A stretch of DNA of 64,000 nt from an uncultured Mollicutes bacterium (GCA_900549975.1 URQK01000001.1:1-64000), one strand, 5' to 3'. Counted from the first letter of the stretch, positions 27,853 to 37,237 are shown. A program made the numbers and translations. Notes: generated from the sequence alone by a model not told the origin.

Positions 27853-29565
27853 ATGAATAAAAAAATATTAATGTTAACATCAGCTCTAACTATCGGTGTG
27901 TTAGTGGCTTCATGTGGTAAAATTGAAAATTCATCAAATTCGAATTCATCATCTACAAGTGGGGGAACAAGTATCCCTAATACATCAGTGGATATTAAAA
28001 ATGATGGAACAGTCGATTTAAATACTGCTCAATTATTAATAAATGGAGCAAAAGATAAAGATATCGATAATGCTAAAAAGAGTATTGTAACAACAGTTGC
28101 TATTGGCTATGATTCTGGAAGAAGATATCAACAAAGTAGCCGTTTAGAATCAACATCATATAAAGATGATTTAACAATTGGCACAGGAACAATTGAACAC
28201 TTTTTCTATGATAATCAAGATAATGTTTTAAAAGACACATTTGATGAAGTCTATACAATAAAATCAAATAATTATATTTATATGCGTAAATATAAGAATG
28301 GCATATTTGTTGACCAAACAGAAAAGAAAAGTCTTTTAAACTCAACTGATCCAGTGGAATTAGAATACAACTACGCTACTGCGCGTGCTGAAGTATCATG
28401 TGGAGCAGGATTAGATGCATATATCCAATTCTTTAATGCTCTTGTTGAAGCAGGCGGACAATGTTTATATGGTTCAGCAACAGATAAAGTAACAAACAAT
28501 GTTACATTATATTTCCAAACATCTTACGAAAGTACAGATACAAATCAATTAAGATTATCGACATTTGTATTCCAATTTGATAGTGCTAGAAATGGATTTT
28601 TACAAACATTTGATTCAACACAAAGTCTTTATAGTTTAGATATTTATAATGCTGCTGAAGATAAGAGTCAAATTCAACCAACGTATTATAGCAAACAATT
28701 ATTTGTCGTTGAAAAAGGTACACTTACTGATTTCACAGGTGAATTACCAGTTGATTTAGATAGTGCATTTGTTCAACAAATTAATGTTGCATCACCAAAA
28801 ACAATAATTACAGTCGGTGAAACTATTGCTATCACATGGGAAGTTTTACCAACAACAGCATTAAACAAAACAGTAGTGCTTTCTAGTAAAAACGAAAATG
28901 TAGCACGTGTTGATGAAGATGGTCGTGTTACAGGAATTAGTAAAGGCAAAGCAGTAATTTCTGTTTTAAATCCTGAAAGTGGAGTTGAAGGTACAATTGA
29001 AATAGAAGTTGTTGATAAGAGTCAAGGAGATGCCGGTGACGATTCTAAAAAAGGACCATTAAAAGCAGCATTGCAAGAAGCATTCTACCAATTATTTAAA
29101 TTTGATTCTATGTTCCATGGTGATTCCATTTTAGGAATGTGCCTAAGTTCAGATATTCAATTAAACGCTAAGAAACTTAGTGCTTTAACAATTTCGGAAT
29201 TTGCATATGATGAAAATTTACGTAAAGCAACATATGTTGGAGATTTGAGTAAGTTAATTGATATTCTTCCTTTTGAAGATAATGGAAACGCTAATGTATC
29301 TAATGATTACTTACAAAAGCAGTTTAGTATATATCATGACAATGTCCTTGGATTAGAAGTATATCTAAAAGGGGACAATACAATAAGTTATATTAGATTT
29401 ACAATGAGAACAGATAGCGCAAGTATGAGATCAGCAGAATTTGCAACATTAACTAACGAAAACGTACAAGAAGTAATGGGACAAAAGAGTGACTTCAAAG
29501 TAGGTTACGAACGCAAAGTAGTGTTTGAAAGCGCTGGATTCTCTTACCCAGATGACAATGAATAA
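27853..29565 (+). CDS. Lipoprotein with unrecognised domain and Ig-like (BIG2) domain
   Basis: 570 aa with AGGGAGTAAGAGG before the ATG, 20 bases after the previous stop. Lipobox LVASC, Ser/Thr linker, an unrecognised domain (about 50-300) that ends KGTLTDFTGELPVDLDSAF, then a clear BIG2-type Ig-like domain (about 310-390: ITVGETIAITWEVLPTTALNKTVVLSSKNENVARVDEDGRVTGISKGKAVISV) and a C-terminal domain of 160 residues. The same layout recurs in the neighbours. No enzyme motif is visible; surface binding or assembly is a reasonable guess only. Confidence 0.65.
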   Translation: MNKKILMLTSALTIGVLVASCGKIENSSNSNSSSTSGGTSIPNTSVDIKNDGTVDLNTAQLLINGAKDKDIDNAKKSIVTTVAIGYDSGRRYQQSSRLESTSYKDDLTIGTGTIEHFFYDNQDNVLKDTFDEVYTIKSNNYIYMRKYKNGIFVDQTEKKSLLNSTDPVELEYNYATARAEVSCGAGLDAYIQFFNALVEAGGQCLYGSATDKVTNNVTLYFQTSYESTDTNQLRLSTFVFQFDSARNGFLQTFDSTQSLYSLDIYNAAEDKSQIQPTYYSKQLFVVEKGTLTDFTGELPVDLDSAFVQQINVASPKTIITVGETIAITWEVLPTTALNKTVVLSSKNENVARVDEDGRVTGISKGKAVISVLNPESGVEGTIEIEVVDKSQGDAGDDSKKGPLKAALQEAFYQLFKFDSMFHGDSILGMCLSSDIQLNAKKLSALTISEFAYDENLRKATYVGDLSKLIDILPFEDNGNANVSNDYLQKQFSIYHDNVLGLEVYLKGDNTISYIRFTMRTDSASMRSAEFATLTNENVQEVMGQKSDFKVGYERKVVFESAGFSYPDDNE

Positions 29566-30817
29566 AAAAGTATTATATTTAGCAATTCTCCCATTATTGC
29601 TAATAGCTTGTGATACTAGTGGTAGCGCAAGTAATTCTACTTCCGTCTCTAGTGTTTCTTTAACACCAGTTTCTTGGAATTTTGGAAGTAATAGTGCTTC
29701 TAATAAGCCATCTACTTCCACATCACAAGGAACGTCAAATACATCTAATTCAACAAGTAATGCAAATTCAGTATCAGAGGCTGATTTTAATAAGAAATTA
29801 ATTCAAGCCACATTAATTGACGAATTAGATATCAATGAAGTATCGGTTTATACATATTTATCAGATGCAGTTGATAAATCAACAACAAGACAAGATTATT
29901 CGATTAAACAATATTCTAATAATATTACTATTCAAACTGGAAAAGTAACGAAAGAATTAAAAAATGGAACAAGATATATAGAAACATATACAACACAAAA
30001 TACTTATGATGCCTCTACAACTTATTTGACATCTATTAAAAAATATAGTGGTACATTTAATAATTCGATAAGTATGACTAAATATGATGAAACATCCGCT
30101 AAATACTTGTTAGAAATTGGTCCAGCTACAAGAGCCTATTTTGCAATTAATAGTTTAGTTTCAAAATTTGGAGGCATTGATAATTTCCTTTTTGAATGTG
30201 AAAAAGATAGTTCTGGTGGTCTTGATGCTACTTATTTCTATTGTAATCCTTTAGATGGAAATGAGAACTTAGGCACAGTCATGGCTGTGGGTATACAAGT
30301 AAAAATCGATAAAGAAGGTTATGTCTATGATTTCTTTTATGGATATGGCTATTATCACCAAATGGATGCTACAAGCGCAACTAGGATGAGAAGAAGCGGA
30401 CCTTATGGATTTGGCCAAGATGGATATTCTTGTATTTATGAAAGTATTACTAAAGGTGAGCGTAAAGAATATGAAGGAGATTTACCATTTCCTTTAGAAG
30501 ATAATATCCCTTCTAGTATAAGTTTTGAAAGTGATACTATTAATATATCACTAAGTGACATAGTTGAAGATGAAAAAGGATTACGCTATATTAATTTATT
30601 AGATTATTTAGCGACTACTCCAAAATTAGGTGAAACAACAGACGCTCCAGCAAATGTTGCTACATTCTCTTTAAAAGATAATAATGTAGGACACATGGAT
30701 GATTCTAAACATTATTTGATATTTAATGGACCAACTGGAGAAATTGAGGTAACTGTTAACTATAAATTAGGGAATTTAGATTTATCAGCTAGTGCTAAGA
30801 TTGTTGTTACCGAATAA
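29558..30817 (+). CDS. Third lipoprotein of the operon
   Basis: 419 aa from the ATG at 29558, which overlaps the preceding stop by 8 bases; an upstream in-frame start 33 bases earlier would spoil the signal peptide. Lipobox PLLLIAC, Ser/Thr/Asn linker, then a domain (about 70-320) comparable to that of the preceding protein: a block ending TKGERKEYEGDLPFPLEDNIPSS parallels KGTLTDFTGELPVDLDSAF there. The last 90 residues are beta-rich, perhaps a degenerate Ig-like fold. No Shine-Dalgarno is obvious, so translation probably depends on the upstream gene. A terminator follows. Confidence 0.65.
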   Translation: MNKKVLYLAILPLLLIACDTSGSASNSTSVSSVSLTPVSWNFGSNSASNKPSTSTSQGTSNTSNSTSNANSVSEADFNKKLIQATLIDELDINEVSVYTYLSDAVDKSTTRQDYSIKQYSNNITIQTGKVTKELKNGTRYIETYTTQNTYDASTTYLTSIKKYSGTFNNSISMTKYDETSAKYLLEIGPATRAYFAINSLVSKFGGIDNFLFECEKDSSGGLDATYFYCNPLDGNENLGTVMAVGIQVKIDKEGYVYDFFYGYGYYHQMDATSATRMRRSGPYGFGQDGYSCIYESITKGERKEYEGDLPFPLEDNIPSSISFESDTINISLSDIVEDEKGLRYINLLDYLATTPKLGETTDAPANVATFSLKDNNVGHMDDSKHYLIFNGPTGEIEVTVNYKLGNLDLSASAKIVVTE

Positions 30818-30824
30818 AATCAAT

Positions 30825-30851
30825 AAAGCTCGTCAATTGGCGAGCTTTTCT
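30825..30851 (+). terminator. Terminator of the lipoprotein operon
   Basis: AAAGCTCG (30825-30832) and CGAGCTTT (30841-30848) form a perfect 8-bp stem with an 8-base loop and a T-rich tail. Confidence 0.8.
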
Positions 30852-30881
30852 AACGATTTTTCTTCCATTATAAATATATAG

Positions 30882-30890
30882 TGGTATAAT
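30882..30890 (+). promoter_or_regulatory. Extended -10 promoter of the antiporter gene
   Basis: TGGTATAAT with the TGn extension; no good -35 at the usual distance. The start codon is 34 bases downstream. Confidence 0.6.
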
Positions 30891-30923
30891 ACAAAGTTGT
30901 GAATTTGTAAGGAGATGTTTAAT

Positions 30924-32204
30924 ATGTTTTTAGAAGGTATTTCTAGTGAATATTATATTATTTTGTTACCATTAGCGTTAATTCTTATATTTTCAAAAAT
31001 ATTTATGAAAATATGTAAGAAATTAAACCTACCATCAGTAATTGGTATGATTGTTGCAGGATTATTAATTGGATTAATTTCTTATATTCCTAATCAAGAT
31101 ATATTAAATGAAACGACACAAGAAGGATTAGGATTCTTATCTAAAATTGGAGCAATATTAATTCTTTTCTCTGCAGGTCTAGAGACAGACTTAAAACAAA
31201 TTAAGTCAGTTGGTGGCCCAGCAGTTATTATTACTGTTGCAGGTGTTATTGTACCAATGGGTTTAGGATTTTTAGTAGCCACATTGTGTAATGGAGGATT
31301 TGCAAATCTTACCCATGATGCCTTATTAACAAATTTATTTTATGGAACTATTTTAACAGCAACATCTGTTGGTATTACCGTTCAAACATTACGTGAAATG
31401 GGTAAACTTAATAGTAGAGTAGGATCTACAATCGTTGCTGCGGCCATTATTGATGATGTCTTAGGAATTATTGTATTATCATTTGTTCTTGCTTTAAAAG
31501 GTAATGGCGGAGAAGCCGTTAATCCTTGGATTGTTGTTTTAAAAACAGTTGGATATTTTGCAGTTATTGCTGTTTTATCATTTGTGGCTAGCAAAGCATT
31601 TAAATGGCTTGATAACAGATTTGAGCATCACCGTTTAGTACCAATATTTAGTTTAGCATTTTGTTTTATTATTGCTTATTTAAGTGAAAAATATTTTGGT
31701 ATTGCTGATATTACTGGTGCATATATTGTTGGATTAATCTTATCCACTAATAACGAAAGTGGATATATTGAAAGAAAAACTGACATATTAAGTTATATGT
31801 TGTTTGTTCCAGTGTTTTTTGCCAACATTGGCATATCCACTAAATTTGAATCGATAAGTGGCTCGTTTGCATTATTTGGTTGTTTATTTATTATTGCAGG
31901 TATTATTGGCAAACTTATTGGATGTGGAATCGCCGCTAAATGCTGCAAATACTCTTTCTCTGATTCTGTAAAAATTGGTGTTGGTATGATGGCTCGAGCA
32001 GAAGTATGTCTTGTAACAGCTTCTAAAGGTACTGGTATTATTGATAATAATATAATGCCATTTATTGTAATATTAATAATTATTACAAGTTTGTTATCAC
32101 CAATATTCTTAAAACTAATATATAATCACGATAAGAAAAAAGAAGAAAAACTTCAACTAAAAGAAGCAGGATCTAATCCTGATTTAAACACTCAAAACAA
32201 TTAA
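30924..32204 (+). CDS. CPA2-family cation/proton antiporter (KefB/NapA-like)
   Basis: 426 aa from the ATG at 30924, 9 bases after AAGGAG; the ATG three codons earlier touches that site. Twelve or so transmembrane helices. Conserved blocks: LPSVIGMIVAGLLIG, FSAGLETDLKQIKS, TSVGITVQTLREMGKL and AAIIDDVLGIIVLS, the last carrying the two adjacent aspartates of electrogenic Na+/H+ antiporters. The hydrophilic tail is short, with no TrkA-N domain. Likely Na+/H+ or K+/H+ exchange for pH and ion balance. Monocistronic. Confidence 0.88.
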   Translation: MFLEGISSEYYIILLPLALILIFSKIFMKICKKLNLPSVIGMIVAGLLIGLISYIPNQDILNETTQEGLGFLSKIGAILILFSAGLETDLKQIKSVGGPAVIITVAGVIVPMGLGFLVATLCNGGFANLTHDALLTNLFYGTILTATSVGITVQTLREMGKLNSRVGSTIVAAAIIDDVLGIIVLSFVLALKGNGGEAVNPWIVVLKTVGYFAVIAVLSFVASKAFKWLDNRFEHHRLVPIFSLAFCFIIAYLSEKYFGIADITGAYIVGLILSTNNESGYIERKTDILSYMLFVPVFFANIGISTKFESISGSFALFGCLFIIAGIIGKLIGCGIAAKCCKYSFSDSVKIGVGMMARAEVCLVTASKGTGIIDNNIMPFIVILIIITSLLSPIFLKLIYNHDKKKEEKLQLKEAGSNPDLNTQNN

Positions 32205-32205
32205 A

Positions 32206-32231
32206 AAAAATTGGCGCTTTAGCCAATTTTT
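32206..32231. terminator. Bidirectional terminator
   Basis: AAAAATTGGC (32206-32215) and GCCAATTTTT (32222-32231) form a 10-bp stem with a 6-base loop, serving the antiporter gene and the convergent DUF3737 gene. Confidence 0.8.
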
Positions 32232-33055
32232 ATTTTGCATGTATCATTATAAATGCTATCTTCTTTAATGATTTCATCAACACTTTCTGCGCTTATAAAT
32301 CCGCTTATAGGGTTTTTAATGCTATCAATATGTCCCACGATTGTGGCATTAACTTCGCTATATTCAAAACTTAAATCACATTTAATCATTTTACAATTTT
32401 TAAGAGTCAGATTTTTACAATAACATAAAGGCTGTGTTCCTTCGATAGTGCAATCGATTAAAGTAAGATTTTCTGAATACCAACCTAAATATTCTCCTTT
32501 AATGTAACTATTTTTAACAGTGACATTCTTTGTATGCCAGAAAGCATCTTTAGTATCTAATTTTGAATCTTCTACTATCATATTTTCCACATATTGATAA
32601 GAATACTTACCAGCAAAATCAATATTTTTAATACTTATATTTTTGCTATCAAGGAAAGCATATTCGCCCACTAAACTACAGTCAGTAAGAGTCAAATTCT
32701 CACTTTTCCAGCCGAATTCTGTAGAATTAATTTTAGAATTAGTAATAGTTATGTCTTTGCATTCACGTACAGCTTTGACTCCATCAAGTACGCAATCTTT
32801 TATACTACCATTTACGCAATACCATAAACTTGCACGACAATCGATATGGAATAGGTTGTTTACTAATTCAAAGTTATGATTATGCCAAATTGGATATCTT
32901 AAACATAGTTCTGAATTTTGAATTTTAATATTACGGCATTCTTTAAAAGCTGATTCACCATCTTCTTCGCCTTTAATTTTACAGTTATCAAAAATTGTAT
33001 CAACAGAGTGATAAAATGCTCTTTCTTTGCCATCAGTTACGTCTTTAATAATCAT
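32219..33055 (-). CDS. DUF3737 family beta-helix protein
   Basis: 278 aa from the ATG at 33055 (CGGAG is 9 bases upstream; the earlier ATG is adjacent to it). The start MIIKDVTDGKERAFYHS, CKIKGEEDGESAFKEC and RYPIWHNHNFELVNNLF match the DUF3737 family. The whole protein is built of about 20-residue imperfect repeats such as F..SKNI.IKN..F.G.Y, giving a right-handed beta-helix. No signal peptide, so cytoplasmic. The family is common in Bacillota and has no proven function. Monocistronic. Confidence 0.85.
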   Translation of the reverse strand: MIIKDVTDGKERAFYHSVDTIFDNCKIKGEEDGESAFKECRNIKIQNSELCLRYPIWHNHNFELVNNLFHIDCRASLWYCVNGSIKDCVLDGVKAVRECKDITITNSKINSTEFGWKSENLTLTDCSLVGEYAFLDSKNISIKNIDFAGKYSYQYVENMIVEDSKLDTKDAFWHTKNVTVKNSYIKGEYLGWYSENLTLIDCTIEGTQPLCYCKNLTLKNCKMIKCDLSFEYSEVNATIVGHIDSIKNPISGFISAESVDEIIKEDSIYNDTCKIKIG

Positions 33056-33252
33056 TAGTCTCATCTCCGTTCATATTATATTAGATGTAATAAATTTTTT
33101 AAAGTGATTTGCATTCTGTTAATTGTATTAATTAAATTTTTTTAATTATTTTTCTAGGTGTTTTGATTGCTTCAAATAATATAGAATAAATCAAATTTTA
33201 AAAAAATCATAAAATGGTTTACTTTACGCGAGCAACAATATAAACTAACTTA

Positions 33253-33270
33253 CGATAAATAATTTTATCG
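33253..33270 (+). promoter_or_regulatory. Leader hairpin before uridine kinase
   Basis: CGATAAA and TTTATCG form a perfect 7-bp stem with a TAAT loop, 16 bases before the start codon and downstream of a TATAAA box. Role unknown; it may simply be AT-rich chance. Confidence 0.3.
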
Positions 33271-33286
33271 GAAAGTTGGAATCACT

Positions 33287-33916
33287 ATGGAAAGAAAAAG
33301 TATACTAATTGCCATTGGCGGAGGCTCGGGTTCAGGAAAGACAACTTTATCTGATTATTTAGAAACAATATTCAAAGATGATTTAGTTCGTGTTTCTTAT
33401 GACACCTATTGTAATGATCGTAGTCACTTATCCCCGGAAGAAAGAACTAAAAGCAATTATGATGTTCCCGAATCATATGATGCACCATTATTCAGTAAAC
33501 ATTTAAAAGAATTATTGGAAGGCAAAAGTATTCAAAAACCAATTTATGATTTTAAAACCCACTCACGAATCAAAGAAACCCAATTAGTGGAACCTAAGAA
33601 AATTATTATTGTTGAAGGTATTATGATTTATCAAGTGCCTGGTATTCGTGATTTATTAGATTTATCTATTTATGTAGATACTGATGCCGATGTGCGCGTA
33701 TTAAGAAGATTATCGCGTGATGTTAAAGAAAGAGGCCGCACTATTGAATCAGTAATCGACCAATATTTAACCACAGTCAAGCCATGTCATTATAAATATA
33801 TAGAACCAACAAAAGATGATTGTGATATTGTTTTTATTAATAATGATAATAATGGTTTAGACGAAATTCAAATTGAAAAAGTTATGCGTAGAATTAATGA
33901 GCTTATAAATCGTTAA
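33287..33916 (+). CDS. udk: Uridine kinase
   Basis: 209 aa P-loop kinase. The Walker A is GGGSGSGKTT (Lys18), followed by SYDTYCNDRSHLSPEER, NYDVPESYDAP, PIYDFKTHSR and VEGIMIY, all uridine/cytidine kinase blocks, and a lid containing RRLSRDVKERGR. It makes UMP and CMP from nucleosides and (d)NTP in pyrimidine salvage. Monocistronic; its end overlaps the convergent small gene by 14 bases. Confidence 0.92.
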   Translation: MERKSILIAIGGGSGSGKTTLSDYLETIFKDDLVRVSYDTYCNDRSHLSPEERTKSNYDVPESYDAPLFSKHLKELLEGKSIQKPIYDFKTHSRIKETQLVEPKKIIIVEGIMIYQVPGIRDLLDLSIYVDTDADVRVLRRLSRDVKERGRTIESVIDQYLTTVKPCHYKYIEPTKDDCDIVFINNDNNGLDEIQIEKVMRRINELINR

Positions 33917-34088
33917 GAAACTCGTAATATTCGGGCCAACGATATTCTCTAATTGGATATACGCTCCCATCTTTAAAATATAAAACTAAAGCAGGTTTAA
34001 TGTTATGAAATGAGTCAAGATACTCATATCGTATTAATAGGCCTGCTTTTATTTTCTTCTTTATAATTCCGTGGTAATTAAAGTACAT
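33903..34088 (-). CDS. Small conserved-looking protein
   Basis: 61 aa. Begins MYFNYHGIIKKKIKAGLL and contains KPALVLYFKDGSVYPIREYRWPEYYEFL. Similar small proteins are, to my recollection, widespread in Bacillota with no function assigned. The charged, aromatic-rich composition and the conserved-looking PIREYRW block support real coding. It overlaps the udk end tail-to-tail. No good Shine-Dalgarno is visible before the ATG. Confidence 0.55.
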   Translation of the reverse strand: MYFNYHGIIKKKIKAGLLIRYEYLDSFHNIKPALVLYFKDGSVYPIREYRWPEYYEFLNDL

Positions 34089-34231
34089 ATAATTAGTTTA
34101 TGAAAAAAATAAAAAAACATTAAAAAAAACACTTTTAAAAAATTGAGCTTTATTATAATAATTATTCTTCTATTTTTGGTGGGTTCATTTTAAGTTTATA
34201 ACAATTTGTTGATAAAGTCTAGTAAAAAATT

Positions 34232-34246
34232 ATGAAAACGATTTTA
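34232..34246. promoter_or_regulatory. cre-like site upstream of the ABC transporter operon
   Basis: ATGAAAACGATTTTA; the 14-base core TGAAAACGATTTTA matches 13 of 14 positions of TGWAANCGNTNWCA. Confidence 0.4.
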
Positions 34247-34335
34247 TATAAAAAAGACTATTTTTTTTAGTTTGTTCTATAGTATAATAGAAGTGAACCC
34301 ACAACAAAATTTGATAAAAAAGTGGCTTGCAATCG

Positions 34336-34356
34336 ATGTTTTTTTGTAAAAAACAT
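34336..34356. promoter_or_regulatory. Palindrome just upstream of the proximal promoter
   Basis: ATGTTTTTT (34336-34344) and AAAAAACAT (34348-34356), a perfect 9-bp inverted repeat with a 3-base centre that abuts the -35 at 34358. It could be an operator. Confidence 0.4.
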
Positions 34357-34357
34357 T

Positions 34358-34385
34358 TTGTATAGTAGATAATATCGTGTATAAT
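34358..34385 (+). promoter_or_regulatory. Proximal promoter of the transporter operon
   Basis: TTGTAT (34358-34363), a 16-base spacer and TATAAT (34380-34385). Transcription from here would give an 80-base leader. A second TATAAT at 34283-34288 may be a distal promoter. Confidence 0.6.
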
Positions 34386-34473
34386 AAATTAGAAGATGGA
34401 AGAGAAGACTATAGTATTAAATCTTCCTAATTCGAAATAGATAAGAACGCGCAAATGTCGCAGGAGGAAATTT

Positions 34474-35568
34474 ATGAAAAAATCTATTTTTACTATGTCT
34501 ATGACTGCATTGGTATTATTATGCTTATCATCATGTAACAATGGTAACCTTAATCCTAGTGCTAGCAACAATGGTGCAAAGAAAACAATTAATATCCAAT
34601 TCGTACCATCTAATGACCCAGGAAAGTTAGCTACATTAGCAAGCAAAATGGCTCCAATGCTTGAAAAAATTGAACCAGGATACAAATTCAATATTACAAC
34701 TGGTACTGACTATGCTGCTACAACGCAAGGTTTATTATCAGATCAACTTGATATTGGTTTCTTAACAGCTTCTGGCTATGCTGAAGTTACATTGAAGCAT
34801 CCAGGAAAAGTAGAAGTATTAATGACTTCTGTTCGTAAAGGCTACCAAGTTCAAGAAGATTATAAAACTGAAGCAGATTAAATCAAAGCTATGAACCAAG
34901 AAATCAAAGGATATACTTATCATGGCGAACAATCTACTACAGATGTTAACTGGTACTCTTCACAATTAGTAGTAAGAAATGAATATTATAAAGATGCTAA
35001 TAAAGATGGCAAAATTGATATTCTTGATATGGCTGGTTTAACTATTGGTAGAATGGGAACAACTTCTGGTGCTGGTTATTTAAGACCATTACACTACTTA
35101 CATGAACACGGAATGTCAATGGTTGATGATATTACAGATGCAAAAACTCAAATTAAAGGTAAATATTTCAAATCTGGTTACACTGCAGCTTGTGAAGCTA
35201 TGATGAATGGCGAAATTGCTGGATTCTGGGGCTACACCGATGTTAGATATTCTAACTTCTATTCAAAGACAGATAGTTCACACTATCAAGATAACAAATT
35301 ATTTGAAGATTACAAAGTAGTAGCAATTACAGATGGTATTTATAATGATACAATTTCTGCTCGTTCTAATCTTGACCAAGCAACTAAAGATGCTGTTAAA
35401 CATGCATTCAAAGAATTAGTAAAAGATGGTGACATCAATACTGAAGGCACAGGTGCTTATTATCTTTACAATTTATATTCACACACAGGATATAGTGATG
35501 CTAAAGATAAAGATTTTGATGGCGAAAGAAGTTTCTACCAATTCTGTGTTGACAACAATTTAATTTAA
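34474..35568 (+). pseudogene. PhnD-like ABC substrate-binding lipoprotein interrupted by a TAA
   Basis: The gene has a lipobox (LCLSSC) and two parts: 135 codons to a TAA at 34879-34881, then the same frame resumes and runs 229 codons to the true stop. Neither frame nor similarity is lost across the stop: QEDYKTEAD before it and IKAMNQEIKGYTYHGEQ after it continue the PhnD/SsuA-type fold (VPSNDPGKLATLASKMAPML early; GLTIGRMGTTSGAGYLRPL late). A single base change (for example TTA to TAA) explains it. An internal ATG at 34891 has no ribosome binding site, so the C-terminal part alone would be unsecreted. Either a recent nonsense mutation, a sequencing error or programmed readthrough. The rest of the transporter is intact. 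Confidence 0.8.
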
Positions 35569-35591
35569 TTAAATAAAAGGAAAATAAAATT

Positions 35592-36377
35592 ATGATAGTC
35601 TTTGAAAATGTTACAAAGACGTATCCAAATGGATTTACGGCTTTGAAAAATGTAAATTTGACTATCAATGATGGAGATTTTGTTTGTATTATTGGCTTAT
35701 CAGGCGCTGGAAAATCAACAATAATTAGAACTATCAATAAAATGCATCCAATATCTAGCGGTAGATTATTAGTAAATGGAAAAGACATTTCTTATGCAGA
35801 AGGCAAAGACCTCCGCGCAATCCGCAAAAATATTGGTATGATATTCCAATCATTTAACTTAGTAAAACGTTCTAGTGTCTATAAAAATGTTCTCTCAGGT
35901 AGAGTGGGTTATCACTCTACCTTTGAGTGTATTTTTGGCCTATATTCAAAGGAAGAAAAAATGCTTGCCTTACAATCACTTGATAAGCTAGGCATTCTTG
36001 ACAAAGCGTTTGTCCGTGCTGATCAATTAAGCGGTGGGCAAATGCAAAGAGTTGCTCTTGCTAGAGCATTAACTCAACAACCATCATTGATATTAGCTGA
36101 TGAACCAGTTGCGTCGCTTGACCCAATTACTACTTTATCAGTTATGGATGACTTTAAAAGAATTAATCAAGAAGAAAAAATTACTATTGTAGCTAATATG
36201 CACCATGTTGATTTAGCGCTTAAATACGCAACACGCGTTATCGGCATTCGTGCTGGAGAGATTGTTTTTGATGGAAAACCAGAAGAAGTAACAGAAGAAG
36301 CTTTAATAAAAATTTATGGACGCTCATTAAACCAAAATGAAAAATTAGGGGTGGTTGATAATGAAACCACAAAATAA
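35592..36377 (+). CDS. phnC: Phosphonate-type ABC transporter ATP-binding protein
   Basis: 261 aa. Walker A GLSGAGKST (Lys41), Q-loop MIFQSFNLVKRSSVYKNVLSGR, signature LSGGQMQRVALAR, Walker B LILADEPVASLDP and H-loop MHH. The VKR..VY.NVL.GR..Y block is typical of PhnC. It powers import of phosphonates or related small phosphorus compounds by the two PhnE-type permeases encoded next. AAAGGAAAAT site; the next gene starts within its 3' end (17-base overlap). Confidence 0.92.
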   Translation: MIVFENVTKTYPNGFTALKNVNLTINDGDFVCIIGLSGAGKSTIIRTINKMHPISSGRLLVNGKDISYAEGKDLRAIRKNIGMIFQSFNLVKRSSVYKNVLSGRVGYHSTFECIFGLYSKEEKMLALQSLDKLGILDKAFVRADQLSGGQMQRVALARALTQQPSLILADEPVASLDPITTLSVMDDFKRINQEEKITIVANMHHVDLALKYATRVIGIRAGEIVFDGKPEEVTEEALIKIYGRSLNQNEKLGVVDNETTK

Positions 36378-37236
36378 TGGCTTTTTCCATCGCTTAACTC
36401 ATAAAACAATGGTAGTTAGTGTAGATGAAAATGGTAATCCAACTAAAGTAATTGAAAAAAAACGTTCACTTATTTTGGTATGGATTGGTTTATATGCACT
36501 TGTTTTTGGTTTATGTTTTATATTTTTACCAATGAACAATAAAGTGCGTTTTGATCAATTAGGTAATATTGTGTCACAATTATTTGTTCCTTCTAAGTGG
36601 TCTCTTAAAACAAGTGAAGCGTGGTGGAATTATTTGTGGACTGTAGCGGTTAGAAAAATTTGGCAAACAGTTGAAATGATATTTGTTGCTACAGTATTTG
36701 GAACACTTTTAGCAGTTCCTTTTTATCTACTTGCAGCTTCTAATATCACAAGAAGTAAGGCGGTTAATCAACTCATTCGTATTTTAGTTAATATTATACG
36801 TACTATACCTACTTTTGTATTAGCTATTATTGGAGCAATATTTTATGGATATAGTGAAACTGCTGGTGTGTTTGCTATGACTTTATTTACCTTTGGTATT
36901 ATTTTTAAATTAATGTATGAATATATCGAAACTGTGGATATGAATCCATTTGAAGTGGCAATTTCAAATGGTGGAACAAGATTATCTGCGTATGCGTTAT
37001 CTATTCATCCTCAAGTTAATCCAATGTTTATTTCAAATTTTATCTACACATTTGAAATCAACATTCGTGCTTCAGTTGTATTAGGATTCGTTGGTGCTGG
37101 CGGTATCGGTCAATTATTATCAGATGCAATGGAAGCAACACAATATGACAAAATTGGTGCAATTTTGATACCATTATTAGTTGTGGTATTTGTATTACAA
37201 TTAGTTTCAACTTTTACAAGGAGGAAAGCAATTTAG
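36361..37236 (+). CDS. phnE: Phosphonate-type ABC transporter permease 1
   Basis: 291 aa from the ATG at 36361 behind GGGGTGG; the TTG two codons upstream is inside the spacer. Six predicted transmembrane helices with the inner-membrane EAA-type loop (FEVAISNGGTRLSAYALSIHPQVNP) and the family ending VVLGFVGAGGIGQLLSDAM. One of two adjacent PhnE-like subunits forming the channel. Confidence 0.9.
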   Translation: MKPQNNGFFHRLTHKTMVVSVDENGNPTKVIEKKRSLILVWIGLYALVFGLCFIFLPMNNKVRFDQLGNIVSQLFVPSKWSLKTSEAWWNYLWTVAVRKIWQTVEMIFVATVFGTLLAVPFYLLAASNITRSKAVNQLIRILVNIIRTIPTFVLAIIGAIFYGYSETAGVFAMTLFTFGIIFKLMYEYIETVDMNPFEVAISNGGTRLSAYALSIHPQVNPMFISNFIYTFEINIRASVVLGFVGAGGIGQLLSDAMEATQYDKIGAILIPLLVVVFVLQLVSTFTRRKAI

Positions 37237-37237
37237 T

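Larger units (their letters stand above)
34089..34473. other. Regulatory region of the phosphonate-type transporter operon
   Basis: 385 bases without a gene. It holds a cre-like site (34232-34246), two TATAAT boxes (34283-34288 and 34380-34385), a long-range inverted repeat GTGGGTTCA (34179-34187) / TGAACCCAC (34294-34302), a 9-bp hairpin (34336-34356) and a purine-rich leader with CAGGAGG before the ATG. The density of signals suggests tight control. Confidence 0.55.
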
